Assembly: GCA_013177805.1 (NCBI GenBank)
Contig: JABLXU010000010.1
Span: 54,018-118,017, forward strand
Direction: 5' to 3'
Length of the DNA: 64,000 nt
DNA from: Candidatus Omnitrophota bacterium
GTDB lineage: Bacteria; Hinthialibacterota; Hinthialibacteria; Hinthialibacterales; Hinthialibacteraceae
Below are positions 50,992 to 61,192 of the stretch, in pieces (the first letter of the stretch is position 1; the number at the start of each line of letters is the position of its first letter). A model generated the notes under the pieces. That model worked only from the letters and a program-made list of their open reading frames with translations. It was not told where the DNA came from and did not search any database. A program made the translations under genes and the position numbers.

Positions 50992-53982
50992 TCAATCCGT
51001 GTCCAGGACGGCGCGGATTTTCTGGGCCAGGGCGGCCGGAGTGAAAGGTTTTTGCAGGAAGGCGGTCTCGGATTCCAGGATGCCGTGCTGGACGACGGCA
51101 TCGTCGGTGTAGCCGGACATATAGAGTACTTTCAAGCCAGGGCGTTCCAAGGCAAGTTGAGCGGCGAGGCGGCGGCCACTCATGACGGGCATCACCACGT
51201 CCGTGAGCAGGAGGTGAATCGGCTCTGGCAGGCTGCGGGATGTAGCCAGGGCCTCCTCGCAGGAAGCGGCTTCCAATACACGGTAGCCGCATCCCTGAAG
51301 TATGCGGACGGTGAGTTGGCGCACGGGGGCCTCGTCCTCGACGATGAGAATGGTTTCCGATCCGGCGGGGAGAGTGTCCTCGCGGGGGAGAATGCCGGTT
51401 TCTCCGGATTCGGCTTCGATGCGGGGGAAATAGATTTTGAAGGTGGACCCTTTTCCGGGTTCGCTATACACATGGATATGCCCTTCGTTTTGCTTGGTGA
51501 TGCCATAAACCGTGGAAAGTCCCAGGCCGGTTCCCCCGGATTCGGTCTTGGTGGTGAAGAAGGGTTCGAAAATATGGGAGATGGTTTCGGCGTCCATGCC
51601 GCAGCCGGTATCGGTGACGGCGAGCATCACATAGGAGCCGGGTTTCAATCCCACAAAGTGCTGGGTATACGATTCGTCCAGATCCCGGTTGGCGGTTTCC
51701 AGGATCAATTTCCCGCCGTGGGGCATGGCGTCGCGGGCGTTGATGGCCAGGTTGGCGATGACTTGTTCGATCTGGGTGGGATCGGCCTTGATCGTACCGA
51801 CCTGGGGATCCAGACGGGTGATCACTTGGATGTCTTCGCCAATAAGGCGGCGTAGGATTTTCTCAAAGTCGGACACCACCTGGTTGATATTCAAGACGAC
51901 GGGTTGAATCATCTGTTTACGGCTGAAAGCCAGCAGTTGGCGGGTGATCATTTTGGCCCGGCCGGCGGCTTGCCGGATTTCTTCGAAGTCTTTGCGGACC
52001 GCCTCGTGCGGATTCAGGCGGGTGAGGGCCATTTCGCTGTAGCCTTCGATCACCATCAACAGGTTGTTGAAATCGTGCGCGATGCCTCCGGCCAGTTTGC
52101 CGATGGCTTCCATTTTCTGGGATTGTTGCAATTGTTGTTCGAGTTTGATTCGTTCTTCTACGGATTTTTTTTGCTCCGTAATATCCACCAAAATCGCCAT
52201 GACGCCCTCAGCCTGGCCACGGTTGTCCCATAGCGGAGCGGTGGAGAGGTTGACGTAGATGGGCGCTTCATCCTTGCGGCGGAGCCAGGTTTCCTGATTC
52301 CTGACCGGGATACCCCACAAGGCGTTGTTGAAAAAGCGTTGAAATTGGTCTTGTTGCCCTTCCGGAATGATGGGGCAGGGTTGGTTTAGGATTTCGCTTT
52401 CTGTCCACCCGAACATCCCTTCCGCGGCTTTGTTCCAGAGGATGACGCGCTGATGCAGGTCGAGGACAATGACCGCCACGGGTGAGGCCTGGATCAAGGT
52501 TTCCAGGCGTTGTTTGCTGTTCCGGAGTTCATTCTCCACCAATTTGCGGCTGGTGATGTCCTGCACGGTGCCGATCATTTGGACGGGGCGGCCTTCGGAG
52601 TCCCGCACCACTTCCGCCTGTTCGCTGACCCAGCGGACCGCGCCGCCGGGCAGGAGAATCCGGTGTTCGATCTGATAGGCCGATTGAGTCTCCACGGCTT
52701 GATGTAACGCTTCGATGATCAACTCCCGGTCTTCCGGATGGACGTGGGCGTAAAAAGTCTCCCTCTGGTTGTCGAACTGATCTTCTTCCATACCGAAGAT
52801 CCGGTACACGCCCTTGGACCAGATCAGGCGGCCGGTTTGAAGATCGGTGTTCCAAAATCCGATCCGGGCCACCTCCTGGGCCTTGTCGATCTGTTCCTGG
52901 CTCTGGCGCAACGCGGCCTCGGCCTGTTTCCGTTGGGTGATGTCATGCGCGATGCCGGCCACTTCGACTGGATGGCCGTGCGGGTTATAGATGAGAACCG
53001 CCCGCACTTCCCCGATGCGTATGCCTCCATCCTTCCGCAGAAAAGGCAACTCTAAAACTAATTCCTCCCGGCGGAGTTTTCCCTGGCCCAAACGGTCCAG
53101 CAGCTGCCGGACCCGGGGCTGGATGCCGGGAGGCATGATTGTGAAGATGGATTGGCCGGTGATTTCCTCCGGCTCGTAATCCAGGATGGTTTTTACCGAA
53201 GGGCTGATGAAGGTAATGATTCCCTCCAGGGTGATGCGCCAGACGCAATCGCTGGTATTTTCAATGATGGTGCGGTAGCGGTATTCGCTTTCCTGGAGGG
53301 TGGCTTCAGCCCGCTTGCGCTCGCTGATGTCGCTGATGAACCCTTCGAGGTATTGCACTTTCCCCTGGGGATCGTAGACGGCCTTGCCTTTTTCCCATAC
53401 CCATTTTTCCTCCCCGCTGGCGGTGCGGATCCGGTATTCGAGTTGATATGGGCGCTGCTCCCGAATGGCTTCTTGAATCGTGTTCCATACCATCATCCGG
53501 TCGCTGGGGTGAATGAGCTGTTCGTAGGTGACAGGATCTCCCTGGATTAATCCGTCCGGCGGATACCCTGTAAGTACGGAACAGCCCTCCGAAAGGTAGA
53601 TCATCGGCCAACCCGGTTCATTACGGCAACGATAAGCCGTGCCGGGCAGGTTGCTCAGCTGCCCGGCCAGAAAGCGGTGATTTTCCTCCAGGAGCCGGTT
53701 GGTGTGCCGGATTTCCTTAAATAACGTATACGCCAGCCAATACAAGATCACCGACGAGACGGCAACAAACAGGAGGCCTTTGAAGGTTTGATAATAGGCG
53801 TAGTTTGCGATTTCGGGTGTCCCGCGGATGAAAAGATGATCCGAGAGCAAGATCCAGGCGGCGCTAAGTAAGAGATACAGAAGGGGAATGCGGATTAATT
53901 TCAGGTGAATCCGGCGCGATGATGTTGGCGGGTCCGGTCGTAAACCAACCCTTTGAGAAACCATTTGCTTGGTGCGAGCCAT
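50992..53982 (-). CDS. Large multi-PAS hybrid sensor histidine kinase
   Basis: 996 residues. Two membrane spans near the N-terminus (about 30-49 and 65-84), then four PAS/PAC-type domains in series (about 100-615, each with a PAC-like DITxRK/ISERKR end), a HisKA helix with the acceptor His in [20 protein letters not shown], HATPase_c ([27 protein letters not shown]) and a C-terminal receiver (Asp in [13 protein letters not shown]). Several sensory inputs are suggested; PAS domains may bind haem, flavin or small ligands. It is a paralogue of the kinase at 24338; both carry a built-in receiver, and an unlinked partner must relay the signal. Confidence 0.92.
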   Translation of the reverse strand: MARTKQMVSQRVGLRPDPPTSSRRIHLKLIRIPLLYLLLSAAWILLSDHLFIRGTPEIANYAYYQTFKGLLFVAVSSVILYWLAYTLFKEIRHTNRLLEENHRFLAGQLSNLPGTAYRCRNEPGWPMIYLSEGCSVLTGYPPDGLIQGDPVTYEQLIHPSDRMMVWNTIQEAIREQRPYQLEYRIRTASGEEKWVWEKGKAVYDPQGKVQYLEGFISDISERKRAEATLQESEYRYRTIIENTSDCVWRITLEGIITFISPSVKTILDYEPEEITGQSIFTIMPPGIQPRVRQLLDRLGQGKLRREELVLELPFLRKDGGIRIGEVRAVLIYNPHGHPVEVAGIAHDITQRKQAEAALRQSQEQIDKAQEVARIGFWNTDLQTGRLIWSKGVYRIFGMEEDQFDNQRETFYAHVHPEDRELIIEALHQAVETQSAYQIEHRILLPGGAVRWVSEQAEVVRDSEGRPVQMIGTVQDITSRKLVENELRNSKQRLETLIQASPVAVIVLDLHQRVILWNKAAEGMFGWTESEILNQPCPIIPEGQQDQFQRFFNNALWGIPVRNQETWLRRKDEAPIYVNLSTAPLWDNRGQAEGVMAILVDITEQKKSVEERIKLEQQLQQSQKMEAIGKLAGGIAHDFNNLLMVIEGYSEMALTRLNPHEAVRKDFEEIRQAAGRAKMITRQLLAFSRKQMIQPVVLNINQVVSDFEKILRRLIGEDIQVITRLDPQVGTIKADPTQIEQVIANLAINARDAMPHGGKLILETANRDLDESYTQHFVGLKPGSYVMLAVTDTGCGMDAETISHIFEPFFTTKTESGGTGLGLSTVYGITKQNEGHIHVYSEPGKGSTFKIYFPRIEAESGETGILPREDTLPAGSETILIVEDEAPVRQLTVRILQGCGYRVLEAASCEEALATSRSLPEPIHLLLTDVVMPVMSGRRLAAQLALERPGLKVLYMSGYTDDAVVQHGILESETAFLQKPFTPAALAQKIRAVLDTD

Positions 53983-54380
53983 TATTCTTTCAAATGTGCT
54001 CTTCGATCAGGTCTTTGCGGGATGCTGCAACCGATTTTGCCAACCGGACCTAAAATATGTGAAATAGTATTATCATAAAAAAATCAGGATGAAAACCCCA
54101 AATCATCGGGAATGGAAATTATTTACCCGAAATCAGAACTTCTGCCGTGCGGGATTCGGGGCATGGGCAGGGACGGAAACGCTTAACCGTTCTCTCTTCT
54201 CTTTCCACATCACTCCGGTGAATTCCAATTTTTCAGGCCACCGCGTTTGTAGCACTCATCCTCCGGCCAGCGCTTTATTTAGGCGGTCCAATATGGTACT
54301 ACTAGGATGGTCCGTATTGAGGAAATCCGGCGCTGTTCCGGCGCCGTGAATCGTAGGGTATGAAAAGGGGACAATCCATA
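53983..54380. other. Intergenic region upstream of glpK
   Basis: 398 bases. A small open frame at 54089-54349 is judged spurious. A weak hairpin (54329-54333 with 54341-54345) is seen close to glpK. The glpK promoter probably lies here. Confidence 0.5.
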
Positions 54381-55874
<1,494 letters not shown>

Positions 55875-55950
55875 AGCCGGGCGGCGGAGACGGAGGATGG
55901 CTGAGCACGCAAGCACGCACTCGATCCCATCCATAATCCCGCTTTTCTCT

Positions 55951-55988
55951 TCCTTCTCCTTCTAGGAGAGGGCCAGGGTAAGGGTAAG
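55951..55988. repeat. Dispersed palindromic repeat, family A
   Basis: CTTCTCCTTCTAGGAGAGGG followed by CCAGGGTAAGGG; palindrome CTCC/GGAG with the tail. Lies in the gap between glpK and glpD. Confidence 0.7.
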
Positions 55989-56000
55989 AAAAAAAGTTAA

Positions 56001-56033
56001 GTAGGGGGGCTCAAAGCGAAGCGTACCCCACCC
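56001..56033. repeat. Dispersed repeat, family C
   Basis: GTAGGGGGGCTCAAAGCG then AAGCGTACCCCACCC. Family C is GGTGGGCTCAAAGCG-n-GGCATAGCCCACC; other copies at 57700-57726, 57948-57975 and 63732-63760. Found only in the right-hand 8 kb. Confidence 0.6.
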
Positions 56034-56049
56034 ATACGAACTCATTCCT

Positions 56050-57621
56050 ATGCAACGCGAACTGTTCTTGCAACGCATAATCGGCCGCACAGAGCCTTGG
56101 GATCTCGCCGTCGTGGGCGGCGGGGCCACGGGGGTGGGCATCGCGGTGGACGCCGCCACGCGGGGATTTGCCACTGTCTTGCTCGAACAAAGCGATTTCG
56201 GCAAGGGGACCTCGAGCCGCTCCACCAAACTGGTGCACGGCGGCGTGCGGTATCTTCAGCAAGGCAATATCTCCCTGGTTATGGAAGCCCTGAAGGAGCG
56301 CGGCATCCTGCTGCAGAACGCGCCGCATCTGGTACGGGATCTGCGTTTCGTGGTGCCCAACTACCAGTGGTGGGAAGCACCGTTCTATGGCATCGGCCTC
56401 AAGGTCTACGATCTGCTCGCGGGGAAATACAATTTCGGCCGGTCTCATCTCTTATCGCGGGAGGAAGTGCTGGACCGCATCCCCACCCTGGAGCAGGAAG
56501 GTCTGCGCGGCGGGGTGCTGTATCATGACGGGCAGTTCGACGACAGCCGCCTGCTCATCAACCTCGCGAAAACCGCTGCCGATCACGGGGCGTGCTTGCT
56601 GAATTATGCCCGTGTGACCCGGCTTGTGAAGGACGTGGACGGCTACATCAAAGGCCTCGAATTCCTGGATGAGGAAACCGGACAATACCATGAACTGTCC
56701 GCCCGCTGCGTGATCAACGCTACCGGTCCCTTCGGGGATGAGTTGCGACGGCTGGACGATCCCGCGGCCGAGGCTCTCATTGCCCCCAGCCAGGGCGTGC
56801 ACATCGTGTTGGATCATACGTACCTGCCGGGTGATACGGCCATCATGGTCCCTCATACCCGCGACGGCCGGGTGATGTTCGCCATCCCCTGGCATGGGCA
56901 CACCGTCGTGGGGACCACCGACACGCCGATCTCGGAGGTCCGCCTCGAGCCGCGGCCCCTCGCGCACGAAATCGATTTCATTCTCGAAACCGCGGGCGGC
57001 TATCTCGCCAAGCGGCCGTCGCGGTCCGATATCCTCAGCGTGTTCACCGGCATCCGCCCGCTGGTGAAAGCCGGCGGGAGTTCCAGTACCGCCGCGTTGT
57101 CGCGCGATCACACGATCCATATCTCAAAATCCGGCCTGCTGACCATCGCGGGCGGCAAGTGGACCACGTACCGGAAAATGGCCGAGGATGGTGTGGATCA
57201 CGCCATCGTTCTGGCGCGGCTTGACGAACGGCCCTGCGTAACCCGCGAACTCCGGATCCATGGTTATCAGCAGCCCTCCGATCCGCCGGGACCGTTTGCC
57301 GTGTATGGCGCGGACGCCGGGGCGCTCAGGCAACTGATCCATGACCGGCCCGAGTTGGGGGAGCCGCTGCACGATGAGTTGCCCACCTGTGGGGCTGAAA
57401 TCGTCTGGGCGGCGCGGAACGAGATGGCCCGGACGGTGGAGGATGTGCTCGCCCGGCGCGCCCGCGCTCTCTTTTTGAATGTGCGGGCGGCCCGCGCCAT
57501 GGCCCCCGCCGTGGCGCGCCTGTTGGCGGCCGAATTGGGAAAAGATGAAACCTGGCAACGACGGCAGGTCGAATCATTCAACCAAACCGCCGGCGCCTTT
57601 GACCCGGGAGAAGGAGGATGA
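56050..57621 (+). CDS. glpD: Aerobic glycerol-3-phosphate dehydrogenase GlpD
   Basis: Membrane-associated FAD enzyme oxidising glycerol-3-phosphate to dihydroxyacetone phosphate. 523 residues, normal length. N-terminal FAD fold WDLAVVGGGATGVGIAVDAA (about 17-36), then GTSSRSTKLVHGGVRYL (about 57), GTTDTPISEVRLEP and a C-terminal DAO-type domain with GGKWTTYRKMAEDG (about 370). It follows glpK by 175 bases and precedes glpF; the gap holds repeats rather than a gene. No quinone-reductase partner gene is needed, as GlpD feeds electrons to quinone itself. Confidence 0.95.
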   Translation: MQRELFLQRIIGRTEPWDLAVVGGGATGVGIAVDAATRGFATVLLEQSDFGKGTSSRSTKLVHGGVRYLQQGNISLVMEALKERGILLQNAPHLVRDLRFVVPNYQWWEAPFYGIGLKVYDLLAGKYNFGRSHLLSREEVLDRIPTLEQEGLRGGVLYHDGQFDDSRLLINLAKTAADHGACLLNYARVTRLVKDVDGYIKGLEFLDEETGQYHELSARCVINATGPFGDELRRLDDPAAEALIAPSQGVHIVLDHTYLPGDTAIMVPHTRDGRVMFAIPWHGHTVVGTTDTPISEVRLEPRPLAHEIDFILETAGGYLAKRPSRSDILSVFTGIRPLVKAGGSSSTAALSRDHTIHISKSGLLTIAGGKWTTYRKMAEDGVDHAIVLARLDERPCVTRELRIHGYQQPSDPPGPFAVYGADAGALRQLIHDRPELGEPLHDELPTCGAEIVWAARNEMARTVEDVLARRARALFLNVRAARAMAPAVARLLAAELGKDETWQRRQVESFNQTAGAFDPGEGG

Positions 57622-57734
57622 TGATGTCATTCCCGCGCAAGCGGGATTCCAGTTGCAGGATGGCTTAGCATGCCGCGCGTAACCCATCGGTAGCACGGTA
57701 GTCTCAAAGTGCGGCGTAGTTCACCCAAGCAACT

Positions 57735-57771
57735 CCTCCCCTCTCCCCCCGGGAGAGGGCCAGGGTGAGGG
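57735..57771. repeat. Dispersed palindromic repeat, family A (best copy)
   Basis: Nine-base palindrome CCCTCTCCC (57739-57747) with GGGAGAGGG (57751-57759), loop of three, then GCCAGGGTGAGGG. The clearest copy of the family in the window. Confidence 0.8.
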
Positions 57772-57818
57772 AAACCCGTAGGATGGATTGGCGAAGCATA
57801 ACCCATCGGTCACCGCTG

Positions 57819-57845
57819 GATCCCCGCTTTCGCGGGGATGACGTC
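57819..57845. repeat. Palindromic repeat CCCCGC-TTTC-GCGGGG
   Basis: TCCCCGC paired with GCGGGGA round TTTC, followed by TGACGTC; a similar shorter hairpin is at 57631-57646, there also followed by a TCCAG tail. Known widely in bacteria as short dispersed palindromes. Confidence 0.65.
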
Positions 57846-57867
57846 CGTATAAGAATTTTATGATTTT

Positions 57868-57914
57868 ATCCCCGAAGGGGATCCATTGGTGCAGCCGTAG
57901 GTTTTAACCTACGG
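57868..57914. repeat. Two-part palindrome: ATCCCC-GGGGAT and CCGTAGGTT-AACCTACGG
   Basis: A six-base stem with GAA loop (57868-57882), then thirteen bases on, a nine-base stem with two-base loop (57895-57914). The same arrangement, C/G palindrome then CCCAGGG-type palindrome, occurs at 63777-63828. Confidence 0.75.
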
Positions 57915-58152
57915 AAAGAAAACCATCCGCTGGTATTCATGGAGAGGGTGGTCTCAAAGCGCGGCCTAGCCTATCTGAAGTAGGGGCGGACCTAGGTGTC
58001 CGCCCGGGTAGGTTGATTCCTTCCCCAAAGATTTGGGCGAGGTCAGGAGGGGGTTGTTAGTCGATGCAGGATAGGTTAGCGCTATAGTGCGTAACTCATC
58101 AAACCGATCGCCATAAACAATCATGAATGAAACGGCAAAGGAGCAAGCATCG

Positions 58153-58899
58153 ATGAATCCATACCTCGCGGAATTTCTTGGCACGGCGATTCTCGTGATT
58201 TTCGGCAACGGCGTGGTGGCTAATGTGGTCCTGTCGCGGACCAAAGGCAACAACGGCGGGTGGATCGTCATCACCGCGGGCTGGGGATTCGGGGTGTATG
58301 TCGGCGTCTTTTGTTCGATGCCCTTCAGCGGCGCGCATCTCAATCCGGCGGTCACCGTGGGCCTGGCCGCCGCGGGAGATTTCGCCTGGTCCCAAGTCTC
58401 CGGGTACTTACTGGCGCAGATGCTGGGAGGCCTGATGGGTGGCGCGTTGGTCTTCGTCTTCTACCGGGAACACTTCAAGGCCACTCCCGATCCCGACGCC
58501 AAAATGGCCTGCTTTTGCACTTCGCCGAACATCCGGAACATCCCCCAAGCCTTCTTCTGCGAGGCCTTCGGCACCTTTCTATTGATCCTGCCTCTCTTTC
58601 TCATGACCCCGGTGAAGTTTGCCCTGCCCTCCGGGACGGAAGGGAGTGAAGTGATCCTCGGCCTCGGCACGCTCGGCGCACTGCCGGTTGCCTTGCTGGT
58701 GTTCGCCATCGGCCTCTCTCTGGGCGGGACCACCGGTTACGCCATCAATCCCGCGCGTGACCTGGGTCCGCGCCTGGCGCACGCATTACTCCCCGTGCCG
58801 GGCAAGCGGGACAGCGACTGGGCTTACGCCTGGGTGCCCGTGGCCGGCCCACTTTTGGGTGCGCTGATTGCCGCAGGGATTCATGGTTGGATCATGTAG
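58153..58899 (+). CDS. glpF: Glycerol uptake facilitator GlpF (aquaglyceroporin)
   Basis: Inner-membrane channel for glycerol. About 248 residues from the ATG at 58153, with AAAGGAG upstream; an in-frame ATG at 58123 adds ten residues. Six spans plus two half-helices carrying the NPA boxes: GAHLNPAVTVGL (about 55-66) and GYAINPARDLGPR (about 197-209), the latter with the Asp typical of aquaglyceroporins. Last of the glp genes; between it and glpD are repeats. Together with glpK and glpD it gives a complete glycerol uptake route. Confidence 0.95.
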   Translation: MNPYLAEFLGTAILVIFGNGVVANVVLSRTKGNNGGWIVITAGWGFGVYVGVFCSMPFSGAHLNPAVTVGLAAAGDFAWSQVSGYLLAQMLGGLMGGALVFVFYREHFKATPDPDAKMACFCTSPNIRNIPQAFFCEAFGTFLLILPLFLMTPVKFALPSGTEGSEVILGLGTLGALPVALLVFAIGLSLGGTTGYAINPARDLGPRLAHALLPVPGKRDSDWAYAWVPVAGPLLGALIAAGIHGWIM

Positions 58900-59000
58900 A
58901 CAATATCTTTTTTCTTATGTCTTTTTTCAATGGAGTTTTACAATAGTTTTTTGTGACACAAGGGTATCAGAGGGTAAAGAAAAAACTGCCCTTTCTGCTG

Positions 59001-59035
59001 ACCTACTCCTAGCGGGGGAGGGAAGGGAGAGAGGA
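59001..59035. repeat. Dispersed palindromic repeat, family A (degenerate)
   Basis: ACCTACTCCTAGCGGGGGAG followed by GGAAGGGAGAGAGG; weak match to the family. Intergenic, between glpF and the haem propeller gene. Confidence 0.5.
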
Positions 59036-59185
59036 ATAGTTCGGGCAGATCAATAGGGTTTCCGGTCACATCAGTCGGCAAATCTTCGCATATACCGGAA
59101 GTTTCTTCTTTCGTGTCGAAATTTAAATGCAATGAGGATCATTAGGCTACGGGTTCCTTCAAAAAGAGGGCCTTTAGCGCGTCCA

Positions 59186-61000
59186 TCACAACGACATCAA
59201 GAAGGCTTCCAAATCGCGAATCTGTTCCGGGGTCAAATGGGAGGTTTTTCCGTGCTGATCGTTCGCGTTGCGGGTGGTCAGCACGTCGCGGAGAGTGGCC
59301 GCGCCGCCATCATGCAGATAGGGGGCGGTACGCCATAGTTCGATCAAGTGGGGCGTATCGAATTGCCCCGTTTTGTCCAACGGTCCGCGGGTGCCAACGT
59401 CATACGAAGTCAAGTCGGTGAACAGCGGCCCTGGATGGCATTTGGCGCAACCCACGGCGGGATCATGAAACAAGCGTTCCCCTCGTCTCGCCGCTTCCTG
59501 AAATCGTGAATCACGAAGAATGGGACTGGGCCACGGCCGTAACGATTTCAGATATTCATCGATAGCAGAATATTCGATTTCCGTACGCACGGAAAAGAGA
59601 ATATGTTTCATCCCGCTGCGCACGGCTTCCTCGGCAGTTTCGCGCACGCCGGTGCTCATTGCGGGGGGCGTCTGGTGCGAGAGCAGCAGGCTCTTGGTGT
59701 TCTTGGGATTGCCCAGGCCATCGTTGAGCAGGTCCCAGTTCAAGCCATCCACGCGCGCGTCCGGATGGCAGGTGGAGCAGCTTTGCCAGCCCTGGAAGCC
59801 GATGGACGCGTCATGAAACAGCGACTCCCCCCGGCGCGCCGTATCGGGAAGGGCTGTTTCCCCCAGCGATATCGACTTCACGGCCGGCTGAGCATCAGGG
59901 GGAAGAGCCACCATTGCCAGATTATTTGAAAAATACAATGTGACCACTGCTTTCGGCCCAGTGAAGGCCAGTCCCCGCGGGCCCCGTCCGGGCAGCGGAA
60001 TCCGAATCCGGTAATCCTTCAAGAAGTGAAGATCGGTGGCGGGATGGGATTGTCCCGGTGATTCCAACTTTGGCCTCAACGCCGGCCAATTGATGAGGCT
60101 CAGTTCATGTGTTCCCGCGTGGGTCACGCCCAGATACCGGCCGTCCGGCGAGCAGGCCACTGCCCAGGGATTGGCTGCCCCGCGGTCCATCTCGTCGAGC
60201 AGCACGGTTCCGAAGATCCGGGCGTTGGGAATGTCGATCACTGTCAACGCGTTGTTGGCCATCCAGCCGCGGTCGAGTTGCGTGGTCGGCAGGGGGAAAT
60301 GCGCCAGAATATGCGTCACGAAAGCGAAACGGCCGTCCGGAGAGAGGCATAATCCCTTTACGCATGTGCCGCCGTTCGGCATGGCGATTTCGGCGAGAGT
60401 ACGTTGTTGCTGGGCATCGATCAGCCACACGGATGCGGCCACGTGCTCCGCGTTGGCGGGTCCGGCGGGGAGATGATGCGCCACGGCCAGTGTCTTTCCA
60501 TCCGGCGTCAGGGCTGAGGCGATCGGCTCACGGGAAACGGGATAGCGGTGGATTTCGGTCTTCGTGTTGAGATCGATTTGGGAGACGGAGTTTTCGAAGC
60601 GGTTGCACACGAAGATTGTTTTTCCATTTGGTGATAAAGCCGGTGCACATGCGCCCGCGCCCGACGGAAGCGTGTCCAGCAGGGTCACATTCTCTGTATC
60701 CACCGCGCAGAGTGTCCCGGCAGGAGACGAACATGTGACATACAGCACGTGCCCATCCGGTGACAGCGCAAGACCCGTGGGCTCTCCGGGCAGTGAAACA
60801 CGCGATTGAATAGTTGCTGGATCACCGTCGAGTTTCGCTACCTGGCAGGCGGTTTTTTCCCCGATGTAGAGCGTTTTCCCATCCCGGCCGGCCACGATCG
60901 TCTCCGGGGACAAGCAAGCCGTGGGATCATGCAGGGCATCCACGGCATAGGCATGGAACGTCAATCCGGTTAAAACAAGGAAGATGGAAAGATGAGTCAA
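59186..61000 (-). CDS. Exported beta-propeller protein with dihaem peroxidase-like C-terminus
   Basis: About 604 residues from a TTG at 61000 that has AGGAG eight bases upstream; an earlier frame start (61048) lacks a Shine-Dalgarno. Signal peptide (THLSIFLVLTGLTFHAYA), then a YVTN-type seven-bladed propeller (repeats such as GLALSPDGHVLYVTC, APALSPNGKTIFVC, LCLSPDGRFAFVTH; about 30-370). The C-terminal third has two c-haem sites, CSTCH (about 415) and CAKCH (about 528), in the order and context of cytochrome-c peroxidase/MauG proteins. It likely binds and oxidises something outside the membrane. The neighbour at 61193 diverges from it. Confidence 0.88.
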   Translation of the reverse strand: MTHLSIFLVLTGLTFHAYAVDALHDPTACLSPETIVAGRDGKTLYIGEKTACQVAKLDGDPATIQSRVSLPGEPTGLALSPDGHVLYVTCSSPAGTLCAVDTENVTLLDTLPSGAGACAPALSPNGKTIFVCNRFENSVSQIDLNTKTEIHRYPVSREPIASALTPDGKTLAVAHHLPAGPANAEHVAASVWLIDAQQQRTLAEIAMPNGGTCVKGLCLSPDGRFAFVTHILAHFPLPTTQLDRGWMANNALTVIDIPNARIFGTVLLDEMDRGAANPWAVACSPDGRYLGVTHAGTHELSLINWPALRPKLESPGQSHPATDLHFLKDYRIRIPLPGRGPRGLAFTGPKAVVTLYFSNNLAMVALPPDAQPAVKSISLGETALPDTARRGESLFHDASIGFQGWQSCSTCHPDARVDGLNWDLLNDGLGNPKNTKSLLLSHQTPPAMSTGVRETAEEAVRSGMKHILFSVRTEIEYSAIDEYLKSLRPWPSPILRDSRFQEAARRGERLFHDPAVGCAKCHPGPLFTDLTSYDVGTRGPLDKTGQFDTPHLIELWRTAPYLHDGGAATLRDVLTTRNANDQHGKTSHLTPEQIRDLEAFLMSL

Positions 61001-61192
61001 GTTGTAAACTCCTGATTCTCTGTTAAGAATAGTGCACCTCACGGCCAACGCGCCATCAATGTATCATAGGTGCCGGAAACGCTCCAAGAGAGACACGAAT
61101 CGATGATTAATCTTTGTGGGAGTAATTGCGGACTCCTTGTTATATAGGGTATGATGAGGCACACAAGGGATCCGCTTTGCGGGGAGGAAGCT

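Larger units (their letters stand above)
57622..58152. other. Repeat-rich gap between glpD and glpF
   Basis: 531 bases without a gene but packed with palindromes of several types: TCCCGC-GCAA-GCGGGA (57631-57646), family D (57657-57690 and 57781-57808), family A (57735-57771), a TCCCCGCTTTCGCGGGGA hairpin (57819-57845), ATCCCCGAAGGGGAT (57868-57882), CCGTAGGTT/AACCTACGG (57895-57914), family C (57700-57726, 57948-57975) and GGGGCGGACC...GTCCGCCC (57980-58006). Confidence 0.7.

Noticed and set aside
54089..54349. 86-codon frame before glpK
   Set aside because: No Shine-Dalgarno, no hydrophobic or domain pattern, and amino-acid mix typical of random sequence.
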